35,128 nt of DNA from Methylophilales bacterium 28-44-11 (GTDB taxonomy: Bacteria; Pseudomonadota; Gammaproteobacteria; Burkholderiales; Methylophilaceae): NCBI GenBank assembly GCA_002281475.1, contig NCGC01000008.1, forward strand, positions 1-35,128, written 5' to 3'. Each line of letters begins with the position of its first letter. The first letter of the stretch is position 1. Below are positions 17,703 to 26,094 of this stretch, one piece after another. The notes under the pieces are model-generated. The model saw nothing but the letters and a program-made list of their open reading frames with translations. It was not told the origin of the DNA and searched no databases. The position numbers were made by a program, and so were the translations under genes.

Positions 17703-17729
17703 TAAAGTTTTGATGGATAGTGCCGTTAG
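17703..17729 (+). promoter_or_regulatory. Sigma-28 (FliA) promoter of flgK-flgL
   Basis: TAAAGTTT begins at 17703; exactly 15 bases after TAAA comes GCCGTTAG (17722-17729), a good match to TAAA-N15-GCCGATAA. It lies about 30 bases before the flgK ATG in the flgJ-flgK gap. This makes flgKL late genes, as known in enterobacterial flagellar systems. Confidence 0.8.
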
Positions 17730-17759
17730 GCAACATATGAGGATTAAAAGGACCATATC

Positions 17760-19718
17760 ATGGCTTCCAATATATTAAGTATCGGCAAGAGCGCACTCAA
17801 TGCTGCGCAAATTGGGCTCAGCACCACTGGGCATAACATTGCCAACGCCTCTACGCCTGGCTATTCCCGTCAAGTCGTAGTGCAGGCCGCTGCGCAAGCG
17901 CAAAATTTTGGTTATGGGTTTATCGGTCAAGGCGCAGAAGTCACGGGGGTATCACGTGTATATAACGAGATACTGGCGCGACAAATGATCAGCCTGCAAT
18001 CGACGGGTGCAGCATATACCACCTATGGCAATCAGCTTAATGCGATAGACAATATGCTATCGGATGAAACCGCAGGTTTAAATCCTGCCATGAATGATTT
18101 TTTTGCCGGTGTGCAAGCGCTCGCCTCCAAACCGAATGACATTCCTACGCGCCAAACCATGCTCTCTAATGCACAGTCATTGGTGAATCGATTCAATAGC
18201 ATGGATAGCCGTTTGAACGAAATTGAACAGGGTGTGAATAACCAGCTAGTGTCCAGTGTAAGTTTGGTCAACAGCTACGCCAAGCAAATTGCCAGTCTTA
18301 ACGATATTATTGAACAATCCATCAGCACCACTGGCAATGTCCCGAATGATTTAATGGATCAGCGTGACCAGTTAATATCTGAATTAAGTAAACAGATCAA
18401 AACGACGGTTGTACCGCAAAACCAAGGCACCTATAACGTGTTTGTAGGCAATGGCTTGCCATTAGTAGTGGGTGAAGATACTTATAACTTGGTCACCACC
18501 ACCTCCCCCACTAATCCATCCCGTATCGAAGTGGGCTATCAAAGCGCTTCAAAAGTAACGGTGCTTGGGGCGTCTAGTTTGTCTGGTGGTGCAATTGGCG
18601 GCTTGGTACAGTTTAGAAGTGAATCGTTAGACCAAGTACAAAACCAAATTGGCCAAATCGCTGTGGCATTGGCTGGGTCATTTAATGCGCAACATGCGCA
18701 AGGTTTAGACCGAAACGGCCAACCTGGTGGCCCCTTATTTAATATTCCTGCGCCTGTTGCAACTAGTAGCAGCCTAAATACAGGCAACGGGGAGTTGAGC
18801 GCACAAATTGTAGACCCAAGTTTAGTGACAAGTAGTAATTATCGCGTGCAGTACGATGGCACCAATTACAAAGTCACACGTTTAAGTGATCAAAGTGCAC
18901 AAACCTATGCCAGTTTGCCACAAACCATAGATGGTTTAACCATCTCGCAAGCTAGTGGCACCATCAATGCGGGGGACGACTTTTTAATTCAACCTACTGC
19001 CAATGCAGCTGCTACGTTGTCGCTAGCGATTAAAGATGTGAATAAACTCGCAGTGGGTAGCCCAGTGCTGAGCTCGAGCTTAGGCGTGGGCAATACAGGA
19101 TCTGGCGCAATCAGTGCAGTCAAAGTAGACAGTACCTATGCAAGTAGCCCGCTTAGCACTGCGTTAAACTTTACCTATAACAGTGGCTTGCCTAGCACAC
19201 TGACGCTGGCGCCCTCCACATTACCTGTGACAGTCACTTATGGTGGTGTCAGTACGACCTACCCAGCCGGCGCTCCCATTACTTACACCAGTGGTGCAAC
19301 AGTGTCTGTGAGTGGCACAAGCTTTGCACTCTCTGGCACACCTGCCAACGGGGATCAGTTTACTATCGCACCAGGCACCAGCACAGGCGCTGGTGATAAC
19401 CGCAATGGTTTGTTATTGGCAGATCTTCAAACCATAGGCAATGTGGCGATGTTGGGAAGCACGAGCAAAAACACGTACACCACAGCCTTTTCACAAATGG
19501 TGAGCAGCGTCGGCAATAAATCACGTGAGCTCAAAGTCACAGGTGAGGCAGAAGTCAAAGCTTTAGGGCAAGCAACGGCTGCCATGCAATCTGAATCTGG
19601 CGTTAATCTAGACGAAGAGGCGACTAATTTGATTCGATACCAGCAAGCTTATCAAGCGGCAGGCAAGATGATGCAAATTGCCAGTGAGCTTTTTGATGTA
19701 TTACTCCAACTTGGATAA
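17760..19718 (+). CDS. flgK: FlgK, hook-filament junction protein (HAP1)
   Basis: A 652-residue junction protein, longer than the 547-residue enteric form but in the range seen in betaproteobacteria. The N-terminal ILSIGKSALNAAQIGLSTTG, then HNIANASTPGYSRQVVVQ, and the C-terminal GVNLDEEATNLIRYQQAYQA with MQIASELFDVLLQ are the conserved D0/D1 segments. The extra length lies in the Ser/Thr/Ala-rich outer domains at about residues 330-560. FlgK is exported with help from FlgN and joins hook to filament. ATG follows AAAAGGA; a FliA promoter lies just upstream. Confidence 0.98.
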   Translation: MASNILSIGKSALNAAQIGLSTTGHNIANASTPGYSRQVVVQAAAQAQNFGYGFIGQGAEVTGVSRVYNEILARQMISLQSTGAAYTTYGNQLNAIDNMLSDETAGLNPAMNDFFAGVQALASKPNDIPTRQTMLSNAQSLVNRFNSMDSRLNEIEQGVNNQLVSSVSLVNSYAKQIASLNDIIEQSISTTGNVPNDLMDQRDQLISELSKQIKTTVVPQNQGTYNVFVGNGLPLVVGEDTYNLVTTTSPTNPSRIEVGYQSASKVTVLGASSLSGGAIGGLVQFRSESLDQVQNQIGQIAVALAGSFNAQHAQGLDRNGQPGGPLFNIPAPVATSSSLNTGNGELSAQIVDPSLVTSSNYRVQYDGTNYKVTRLSDQSAQTYASLPQTIDGLTISQASGTINAGDDFLIQPTANAAATLSLAIKDVNKLAVGSPVLSSSLGVGNTGSGAISAVKVDSTYASSPLSTALNFTYNSGLPSTLTLAPSTLPVTVTYGGVSTTYPAGAPITYTSGATVSVSGTSFALSGTPANGDQFTIAPGTSTGAGDNRNGLLLADLQTIGNVAMLGSTSKNTYTTAFSQMVSSVGNKSRELKVTGEAEVKALGQATAAMQSESGVNLDEEATNLIRYQQAYQAAGKMMQIASELFDVLLQLG

Positions 19719-19744
19719 TGGTGTGGGAATAAAGGATAAGAATC

Positions 19745-20659
19745 ATGCGTATTAGTACCAACACTTTTTTTGATCAAGGTATCGGCAAAATTACCAGCCT
19801 TCAGGCCGATCAATCCCGGTTACAAGGTCAAATATCCACTGGAAAGCGTTTTACCACGCCATCTGAAGATCCTGTTGCTGCTGCGCGTGCCCTTGAAATC
19901 TCGCAACAAAAGGAAATGAATTCGACCTATGCCAACGTGCGTACAGTGGCCAAAACCAATTTAGAAACTGTCGAATCAAGTTTAACCAATATCACCAATT
20001 TATTGGTGGCAGCGCAATCTACATTGGTGGCAGCGGGTAACGGTGCTTACTCCAATTTGGAGCGTAGCTTTGTCGCCACTGATCTCAAAAATTCGCTTGA
20101 TTCATTAGTTGGCCAAGCCAATGGCAAAGACGCATACGGCACATATTTATATGCGGGCTTTAACTCAGAAGTGGCGCCATTTACTCCTTCGGGTGCGGGC
20201 GCCACCTACAATGGTGATAGCAACGTGCAACAACTGAAAGTAGATGCACAACGCCTGATGGATGTATCAGTGAGCGGGAGCGAAGTCTTTTTAGCCAATG
20301 GCAATGATGTGTTTGCCACGCTGAACAACATTGTGAATTTACTCAATACACCCATCACCGATGCTACAACACAAGCTGCGTTTTCAGCGGGTCTCGCTAC
20401 TGCCATTGGCAATATGCAAACCTCTGTGGACAACATCATGAATGTGCGTGCATCTGTAGGTTCTAAGTTAAATGAGTTGGATACCTTAGATATCTCTGGT
20501 CAAGACCGTGATTTGCAATATGCTAAATCACTGTCTGATATTCAAGATTTGGATTATGCAGAGGCGTTGTCTGAGTTTGCGAAAAACCAAACCATTATGG
20601 AAGCAGCACAAAAATCGTTCTCTTCTACTGCGCAACTGTCACTTTTCGATTTTATCTAA
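19745..20659 (+). CDS. flgL: FlgL, hook-filament junction protein (HAP3)
   Basis: A 304-residue flagellin-like junction protein. The N-terminus MRISTNTFFDQGIGKITSLQ and the QISTGKRFTTPSEDPVAAARAL motif, plus the C-terminal DIQDLDYAEALSEFAKNQTI and AAQKSFSSTAQLSLFDFI, are diagnostic. FlgL links FlgK to the flagellin filament. The ATG follows AAAGGA, 26 bp after flgK, so both are read from the FliA promoter upstream of flgK. Last gene of the plus-strand flg operon; it converges with the TSUP permease gene. Confidence 0.98.
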   Translation: MRISTNTFFDQGIGKITSLQADQSRLQGQISTGKRFTTPSEDPVAAARALEISQQKEMNSTYANVRTVAKTNLETVESSLTNITNLLVAAQSTLVAAGNGAYSNLERSFVATDLKNSLDSLVGQANGKDAYGTYLYAGFNSEVAPFTPSGAGATYNGDSNVQQLKVDAQRLMDVSVSGSEVFLANGNDVFATLNNIVNLLNTPITDATTQAAFSAGLATAIGNMQTSVDNIMNVRASVGSKLNELDTLDISGQDRDLQYAKSLSDIQDLDYAEALSEFAKNQTIMEAAQKSFSSTAQLSLFDFI

Positions 20660-20662
20660 CCG

Positions 20663-20712
20663 AAGAGCTAAATAATTTAAGACCAATATTAACCAATATT
20701 TAAGTGGCTCTT
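20663..20712. terminator. Inverted-repeat structure between convergent flgL and permease gene
   Basis: AAGAGC (20663-20668) pairs with GCTCTT (20707-20712), and the adjacent TAAATA can pair with TATTTA inside the loop. The stem lies at the meeting point of two convergent genes and could act on both strands. It has no clear T-run, so it is a weak candidate. It contains CCAATATT twice in tandem. Confidence 0.35.
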
Positions 20713-21442
20713 AAGTAAATATCAATTTTAAGCCTGCGATGAGTAACACCACTGCCAATAATTTTTTTATCGCTGGCGATTGAATCCGTCGACTTCCGAC
20801 ATAGGCACCTAAGCCTCCCCCTAAAGCAACCGCTATGAGCATGCTTATTATGTAAGGGGGTAATGATTTGGTTGCAGCAATATTCCCAGCTAAGCCAGAA
20901 ATTGAATTAAGTAGGACAAACAAAGCCGAGACTGCAGCCGCTTTTTTTGCGTCGGCCCAGCCCATAAATATCAATAACGGCGTAAGAAATATGCCCCCAC
21001 CTGTGCCAGTCAGTCCAGACAATAAGCCAATACCGCCACCCGCTGCAATTGCTTGCATTCTAGGTGCTTCTTTGACGTCGATGGCTTGCTCCGACTTAAT
21101 TAACAGACGCATTGCCGAATAGATCAACACTAACCCTAGCAAAATTTTGAATAGATGTGTTGGCAACGCCAAATGCCCGCCCAAAAACGCAAATGGCACC
21201 GCCAATATTGCAAATGGCCAAAACAAAGCCCATGAAAAATGTCCTGAGCGGTAAAATTGCCAAGTAGTAATAGATGCTACGAGGATATTCAGCGATAGCG
21301 CCGTGGGTTTAATGATGAGTGGAGAGATGGACATCAGCGACATCACTGCAATATAGCCTGATGCGCCTGCGTGCCCTACCGATGAATATAATGCTGCAAT
21401 CACAAATACAGCAGCAAGCAGTATTAACAACTCTGGAGTCAT
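20711..21442 (-). CDS. TauE/SafE (TSUP) family membrane permease
   Basis: A 243-residue polytopic inner-membrane protein with about seven or eight hydrophobic helices. It shows the internal duplication typical of TauE/SafE proteins: LYSSVGHAGASGYIA near residues 18-32 and LTGTGGGIFLTPLLIFMG near 143-160. Members export or import sulfite, sulfonates, sulfoacetate or related anions; the substrate cannot be told here. It is not a flagellar gene yet sits between the flg and fli blocks on the same strand as fliR, 126 bp after it, with its own promoter-like TATAAT and a dyad. The ATG has no strong ribosome site. Family certain, substrate unknown. Confidence 0.88.
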   Translation of the reverse strand: MTPELLILLAAVFVIAALYSSVGHAGASGYIAVMSLMSISPLIIKPTALSLNILVASITTWQFYRSGHFSWALFWPFAILAVPFAFLGGHLALPTHLFKILLGLVLIYSAMRLLIKSEQAIDVKEAPRMQAIAAGGGIGLLSGLTGTGGGIFLTPLLIFMGWADAKKAAAVSALFVLLNSISGLAGNIAATKSLPPYIISMLIAVALGGGLGAYVGSRRIQSPAIKKLLAVVLLIAGLKLIFT

Positions 21443-21464
21443 ATGTCGAAATAAGCTTGAAAAA

Positions 21465-21490
21465 TGAATACTGCAAATTATAAGTATTCA
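21465..21490 (-). promoter_or_regulatory. Promoter-like -10 within an 8-bp dyad upstream of the permease gene
   Basis: On the minus strand a perfect TATAAT (21482-21477) lies about 35 bases before the permease ATG. It is exactly enclosed by inverted arms TGAATACT (21465-21472) and AGTATTCA (21483-21490), as expected of an operator covering a -10 box. The -35 region (near 21500-21505) is poor, which would fit an activator-dependent or weak promoter. Confidence 0.5.
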
Positions 21491-21568
21491 ACAAGTGAAG
21501 TGGTAGGTAAATCTCATGTTAAATGCAAGGTGTGGAAAGCAAGAGCATGAAGCACCGATGTGTGAAAC

Positions 21569-22336
21569 TTATTTAGTCACTTGCAGCATATGACTACTAC
21601 CAACTTCTATCATTTTTTCCAGCGGTTTGATGATGGTGGGCAGTGAAACGGCCAACACAATAAAGCCGATGCTGATGGTGATAGGAAAACCAATCCCGAA
21701 TAAATTGAGTTGCGGCGCAGTCTTGGTGAGGATGCCCAGCGCCATATTGGTAATCAGCAAAGCAGTCACCACAGGCAATGCAATCAACAAGCCTGAACTA
21801 AAAATGGTTTCACCCCAAGTGGCAATTTTCATCGCATCTATACCCCCTTCTGAGCCAATCGGCATGACAGTAAAGCTATTCGCCATCACCGTCACAAACA
21901 TCAAATGCCCATCCAAGCTTAAAAATACCAACATACACAACAACACTAAAAACTGGCTGATCGCTGTGGTTTGCCCTTCTGTTTGTGGATCATAAAAGCT
22001 AGCAAAACCTAAGCCCATACTCATTCCTATCAGATGGCCTGCTAATTCAATCGCCACAAATACAAGGCGCATGCTAAAACCAATGGATATACCAATAATG
22101 AATTGTTGCACCAGCACCAGTAAACCTTGCAGCGAGAAAATTTCAAACGCTGGCAACGTTGGTATTGTCGGCATCATCACCAAGGTCAGCACAATGCCAA
22201 ACCCTAGCTTGACCCGGTTAGGAATGGATTGATGGCTAAGGATAGGCGCAGCAGAGATAAAACCAAGTATGCGCGTGAGCGGCCATAGCAAACCAATAAT
22301 CCATGTTTGCAATAAATCGCTGCTAATGGTGACCAT
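21569..22336 (-). CDS. fliR: FliR, flagellar type III export gate protein
   Basis: A 255-residue inner-membrane protein with about six hydrophobic segments. The N-terminus (LLQTWIIGLLWPLTRILGFI) and the FVAIELAGHLIGMSMGLGFA and DPQTEGQTTAISQFL stretches are typical of FliR. Together with FliP and FliQ it forms the helical export gate core inside the MS-ring. Last flagellar gene of the fli operon, 27 bp after fliQ, in the conserved fliOPQR order. The ATG at 22336 lacks a clear ribosome site, which suggests dependence on upstream translation. Confidence 0.97.
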   Translation of the reverse strand: MVTISSDLLQTWIIGLLWPLTRILGFISAAPILSHQSIPNRVKLGFGIVLTLVMMPTIPTLPAFEIFSLQGLLVLVQQFIIGISIGFSMRLVFVAIELAGHLIGMSMGLGFASFYDPQTEGQTTAISQFLVLLCMLVFLSLDGHLMFVTVMANSFTVMPIGSEGGIDAMKIATWGETIFSSGLLIALPVVTALLITNMALGILTKTAPQLNLFGIGFPITISIGFIVLAVSLPTIIKPLEKMIEVGSSHMLQVTK

Positions 22337-22363
22337 ATCAAATGATATTGATTGAAGACTGAA

Positions 22364-22633
22364 CTAGCCAGCCAATGCTGGGATGCTGGTGAATACGCCA
22401 TGCATATAATCGACCATAGTGGAGAGCATCCAAGGGCCCGCCACTACTAAAGAGGCAACTACGCCTACCAACTTGGGGATAAACGATAAGGTTTGCTCAT
22501 TGATTTGAGTGGCCGCCTGAAAAATACTGACCAGCAAACCAATCACCAACACCACAATTAACACAGGTGCGGCAACCATTAAGGTCACTTGCATGGCGTG
22601 TCCGCCGATTGTCATTACACTTTCTGGAGTCAT
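22364..22633 (-). CDS. fliQ: FliQ, flagellar type III export gate protein
   Basis: An 89-residue protein with two membrane segments (about residues 15-40 and 55-75), the family's standard size. It has the family motifs MTPESVMTIGGHAMQVTLM, VSIFQAATQINEQTLSFIPK and a terminal GPWML segment. Four copies assemble with FliP and FliR in the export gate. ATG follows AGGA. It lies 23 bp after fliP. Confidence 0.98.
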   Translation of the reverse strand: MTPESVMTIGGHAMQVTLMVAAPVLIVVLVIGLLVSIFQAATQINEQTLSFIPKLVGVVASLVVAGPWMLSTMVDYMHGVFTSIPALAG

Positions 22634-22656
22634 GATCTTTTCCTATGTTTGATGAT

Positions 22657-23421
22657 TTAATGAAAACTTTGCACGAGTGAACCCAAAATCAATTGCCAGC
22701 CATCTACCAACACAAATAACATCAGCTTAAATGGCAACGCGACAATGGCAGGTGACACCATCATCATCCCCATAGCCATCAGCACACTGGCAACAACCAT
22801 ATCGATAATGAGGAATGGAATGAAAATGGCAAAGCCAATTTGAAACGCTGTTTTTAATTCACTGGTCATAAATGCAGGTACCAACACGCGTAAAGGCACT
22901 TGGTCTGGCGATTCAATATTTTTCACTTGTGCCATATTGGCAAATAACGCCAAATCACCCTCACGTGTTTGCTTCATCATAAAGCTTTTGAGAGGTTCCA
23001 CGCCTTTGTCCATGGCTTCTTGCATGGAGATTCTGTTTTCTGACAGTGGCTGATACGCATCGACGTAAATTTTATCGATGACCGGACTCATGACAAAAAA
23101 TGTGAGAAATAAGGCTAGGCCAATCAACACTTGATTAGAAGGTGCAGATTGTGTGCCCAAGGCCTGACGCAATAATGACAACACAATGATGATGCGTGTG
23201 AAGCCAGTCATCATTAATACCGCGGCAGGAATAAACGACAGTGAAGTCAGTAAAATTAAGGTTTGTAAACTTAACGTGTAATCTTGCCCACCACCTGCGC
23301 TGGGCGATGCGTTAATCAAAGGCACACCGTTTTCTGCCCATACTTGTATTGGCAACACCATCAAGCACAAAGCCACCAAAAGACTACGCACTAACCAATG
23401 TGAACATACAGATTTAGTCAT
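22657..23421 (-). CDS. fliP: FliP, flagellar type III export gate protein
   Basis: A 254-residue gate protein with a cleavable signal peptide (hydrophobic [16 protein letters not shown], cleavage about residue 29), as is usual for FliP. The family signatures [40 protein letters not shown] and [15 protein letters not shown] are intact. About four membrane helices. Five copies form the base of the export gate with FliQ and FliR. It lies 10 bp after fliO; the ribosome site is weak, consistent with coupling. Confidence 0.98.
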   Translation of the reverse strand: MTKSVCSHWLVRSLLVALCLMVLPIQVWAENGVPLINASPSAGGGQDYTLSLQTLILLTSLSFIPAAVLMMTGFTRIIIVLSLLRQALGTQSAPSNQVLIGLALFLTFFVMSPVIDKIYVDAYQPLSENRISMQEAMDKGVEPLKSFMMKQTREGDLALFANMAQVKNIESPDQVPLRVLVPAFMTSELKTAFQIGFAIFIPFLIIDMVVASVLMAMGMMMVSPAIVALPFKLMLFVLVDGWQLILGSLVQSFH

Positions 23422-23431
23422 ACTTTTTCAC

Positions 23432-23875
23432 TTATTTCTGAGGAAATTTTTGCATGGATTTTTTGAGCCAATTGGTAAAGGGCTGCAAAGGATCGACTTG
23501 GGCATTTGAGTTGCTATTTGTATCTGATGCTACTAATGGACTCGTACCAGGCTCTAGGTTAGCGATATTCGTCACTTGCCCACTCGCCACACCCACCACT
23601 AACCAACGACCAGCTACCTCAAGCACCACTACGCGTTCGCGTGTACCAACACTTGCACCGCCAATGACTTTAATTACAGAAGGCTGAGAGACTACGCCAG
23701 GTAAAAACCGTTTTGCACCCCAAGCAAACAGGGCCATCACGCACAACACCACTGCAAGGCCAAACACCATTTTTAACACACTCATGGTGGGGCTTGGGGC
23801 TGTCGACTCAGCGGCGACACCTAGCAAACTGTAACTGCTTATTACCAAAACACTAACAACACGAGATAACAACAT
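23432..23875 (-). CDS. fliO: FliO, export gate assembly factor
   Basis: A 147-residue protein from the ATG at 23875 (AAAGG about five bases upstream). It has a signal-peptide-like N-terminus (LLSRVVSVLVISSYSLLGVAA) and then a membrane helix (MVFGLAVVLCVMALFAWGAK) at about residues 33-53. A cytoplasmic FliO domain with VIGGASVGTRERVVVLEVAGRW follows, then a low-complexity tail. FliO helps assemble FliP5. A TTG at 23911, with AAGG six bases upstream and only 8 bp after fliN, would add 12 residues and cannot be excluded. Identity is supported by the RERVVVLEV motif and the fliN-O-P order. Confidence 0.9.
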   Translation of the reverse strand: MLLSRVVSVLVISSYSLLGVAAESTAPSPTMSVLKMVFGLAVVLCVMALFAWGAKRFLPGVVSQPSVIKVIGGASVGTRERVVVLEVAGRWLVVGVASGQVTNIANLEPGTSPLVASDTNSNSNAQVDPLQPFTNWLKKSMQKFPQK

Positions 23876-23919
23876 AAGGGCCTTTTGAATCCATATCGCA
23901 TGTAATGACAAGCATTACC

Positions 23920-24387
23920 TTAGCGATTAATTTTGCGAATACGCTCAGCGGGCGTGATGATGTCAGTTAAGCGTATACCAAATTTATCATTCACCACTAC
24001 CACTTCACCTTGTGCAATTAAGCAGCCATTCACCAATACATCCATGGGTTCGCCTGCCATGCCATCTAATTCCACTACCGATCCTTGCGCCAATTGCAAT
24101 AAGTTTTTAATGGCAATCTTGGTACGTCCCAATTCAACCGTGAGCTGTACTGGAATATCTAAAATGAAATCAATATCATTTTGGGTATCATGTAATTTGT
24201 TGGCGGGAGTAAACTCAGTAAACACCTGTGCTTTTTCCACGTTTTCTTGTAAAGCTGAAGACTCCGCCACCGCTTGCTCAGCCATGGCTGCGCCCCAGTC
24301 GTCTTCCGCAATCGTTTCTACTCCGTTGTCTGCCATCATGTCTTCCATTTCTGTTTGAGTTTCTGCTAATAAAGGATCAGTCGCCAT
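23920..24387 (-). CDS. fliN: FliN, C-ring switch protein
   Basis: A 155-residue protein. An acidic, methionine-rich N-terminal extension (about residues 1-70) precedes the SpoA/FliN domain at about 75-150: DIDFILDIPVQLTVELGRTK, the GSVVELDGMAGEPMDVLVNG segment and GEVVVVNDKFGIRLTDII. FliN lines the bottom of the C-ring, where it affects export (via FliH) and switching. It overlaps fliM by 11 bp. The C-terminal domain is unmistakable. Confidence 0.97.
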   Translation of the reverse strand: MATDPLLAETQTEMEDMMADNGVETIAEDDWGAAMAEQAVAESSALQENVEKAQVFTEFTPANKLHDTQNDIDFILDIPVQLTVELGRTKIAIKNLLQLAQGSVVELDGMAGEPMDVLVNGCLIAQGEVVVVNDKFGIRLTDIITPAERIRKINR

Positions 24388-25381
24388 TGGGTTCCCCCTT
24401 CACATATTCGGTTGAATTTGAACGTAATAATTTTTCTACGCGTAAGGCATATTGCCCATTGAATAAGCCATACTTACATTCCATCACAGGGATGCCATCA
24501 ATTTGCGCTTCGATCATTTCATCGATATTGATAGGGATCACATCACCCGCTTTTAGGTTGAGGATTTCGCCTAAATGCACTTTGGTTTTGGCAAGGTCAG
24601 CCACAATTTCCACTTCGGCGGCTTGCACTTGTTGTGTCATTAATTTGACCCAACGTTTATCCACACCCAACACCTCACCTTGCAGGGATGAAGTCAATAA
24701 ATCTTTAATCGGCTCTACCATAGAGTACGGCACACAGAAGTGCATCTCTCCACTGGCTGGGCCTAATTCAATGTTGAAGGTTATCGCGACCACTACTTCG
24801 TTCGGCGTAGCAATATTGGCAAACTGCGTATTCATTTCAGAACGGATGTATTCAAACGTTACTGGGTAGACTGGTTCCCAAGCTTTGCCATACGTTTCAA
24901 AAATGATATTGAGAATACGGTGAATGATACGTTGCTCGGTTTGCGTAAAATCTCGGCCTTCTACACGGGTATGAAAACGGCCGTCGCCACCAAACATATT
25001 GTCCACCACCAAAAATACTAAGGTAGGGTCCAACACCATCATGGCGGTGCCCCGTAATGGATTAGCATGTACCAAGTTTAAATTGGTAGGTACTACTAAG
25101 TTACGGATAAAGTCGGTGTATTTAATAATACGGACAGGACCCACAGAAACTTCTACTGTACGGCGTAAAAAGTTGAACAGCTCAATACGCAAAAGCCTTG
25201 CAAAACGTTCATTGATAATTTCCAGTGTCGCCATACGGCCACGGACAATACGTTCTTGCGTTGCCAGGTCATAACTGCGAACACTGCCAGCTTCAGCTTC
25301 TTGCTTGTCGTCACCTTGATCACCCTCAACGCCTTTGAGGAGGGCATCAATTTCGTCTTGCGAGAGGAATTTATCAGACAT
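24377..25381 (-). CDS. fliM: FliM, C-ring switch protein
   Basis: A 334-residue switch protein. The N-terminal LSQDEIDALLKG (residues 5-16) is the CheY-P-binding peptide, so chemotactic control is expected although no che gene is in the window. The middle CheC-like domain includes NLVVPTNLNLVHANPLRGTA and DNMFGGDGRFHTRVEGRDF; the C-terminal SpoA-like domain (LKAGDVIPINIDEMIEAQID) binds FliN. It starts at an ATG 17 bp after fliL and overlaps fliN. Full length and ordinary. Confidence 0.98.
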   Translation of the reverse strand: MSDKFLSQDEIDALLKGVEGDQGDDKQEAEAGSVRSYDLATQERIVRGRMATLEIINERFARLLRIELFNFLRRTVEVSVGPVRIIKYTDFIRNLVVPTNLNLVHANPLRGTAMMVLDPTLVFLVVDNMFGGDGRFHTRVEGRDFTQTEQRIIHRILNIIFETYGKAWEPVYPVTFEYIRSEMNTQFANIATPNEVVVAITFNIELGPASGEMHFCVPYSMVEPIKDLLTSSLQGEVLGVDKRWVKLMTQQVQAAEVEIVADLAKTKVHLGEILNLKAGDVIPINIDEMIEAQIDGIPVMECKYGLFNGQYALRVEKLLRSNSTEYVKGEPNGD

Positions 25382-25398
25382 AATCTACTCGATTTAAA

Positions 25399-25905
25399 CT
25401 ACTGCACCACAAAGGAAGTAAATAGCACGCTTGTCACTGCTTGTGGCTTTTCACCTGCGGCGTAGGGTTTTTTAAGCTCTGCCAACATCTCTTCGCTCAA
25501 TAAGGTTTTACCCTCTGATGTGGAAATTTCAGAAGCTGTTTTGCTGGTGAGCAACATCAGCATGCGGTTTCTTACCGCTGGCATTTGTAATTTGATGTAT
25601 TCCGCCACTTCTGGCCCTGCTACTTGCACCGTGACATCTAACTGTAAAAACTTTTCGTCAGGATCTGGCTGGAGATTGATGGTAAATGTCTCTAAGGCAA
25701 GAAACACAGGGGGTTTAGGCGCTTCAACATGTTTTTCTGCTTTTTTATCGGCAGGTTTCGCTTTCATAAAATACCAAGCCGCACCGCCACCACCTGCAGC
25801 CAGTACTAACACGGCGGCCAAGATAATAATGAGTTTCTTTTTGGAGGATTTAACGGGTGCTTCTGCTTCTTCCGTTGTTGCGTCTTGTTTTGGATCTTGT
25901 GCCAT
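25399..25905 (-). CDS. fliL: FliL, stator-associated membrane protein
   Basis: A 168-residue single-pass inner-membrane protein. After a charged N-terminus, KKKLIIILAAVLVLAAGGGG (about residues 22-42) is the membrane helix; the periplasmic domain contains FLALETFTINLQPD and RNRMLMLLTSKTASEI, typical of FliL. FliL forms rings around stators and supports torque. The ATG follows AAAGG at eight bases. It is preceded by a 189-base gap with a stem-loop after fliK, so it may head a separate fliLMNOPQR unit. Confidence 0.96.
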   Translation of the reverse strand: MAQDPKQDATTEEAEAPVKSSKKKLIIILAAVLVLAAGGGGAAWYFMKAKPADKKAEKHVEAPKPPVFLALETFTINLQPDPDEKFLQLDVTVQVAGPEVAEYIKLQMPAVRNRMLMLLTSKTASEISTSEGKTLLSEEMLAELKKPYAAGEKPQAVTSVLFTSFVVQ

Positions 25906-26094
25906 TTGCCATACCTTTCAACTCAATCACTACCCACTTAATCGCACACCAAAGTGCACGTTGTATGGTGACATTATGAGAAGAAAAGCGATGAGAATAT
26001 GGTTAGATAAGAGGTGTAAAAAGCCGTCTAATCCCAAGTTTCAATAGATGAAGCTAACATCATGACGCAAAACACTTGCGTCATGACGGTCACA
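25906..26094 (-). other. fliK-fliL intergenic region
   Basis: The largest gap in the fli operon (189 bases). It contains the 11-bp stem-loop right after fliK (listed separately). No clear sigma-70, sigma-54 or FliA promoter is visible upstream of fliL, though TTGAAA occurs on the minus strand shortly after the stem-loop. The gap suggests a transcription-unit boundary. Confidence 0.4.
26060..26086 (-). terminator. Stem-loop immediately after fliK
   Basis: TCATGACGCAA (26060-26070) and TTGCGTCATGA (26076-26086) form a perfect 11-bp stem with the 5-base loop AACAC, 8 bases past the fliK stop. No T-run follows on the minus strand (TGTTAGC), so intrinsic termination is doubtful; attenuation, RNA-end protection or a protein-binding dyad are alternatives. 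Confidence 0.45.
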
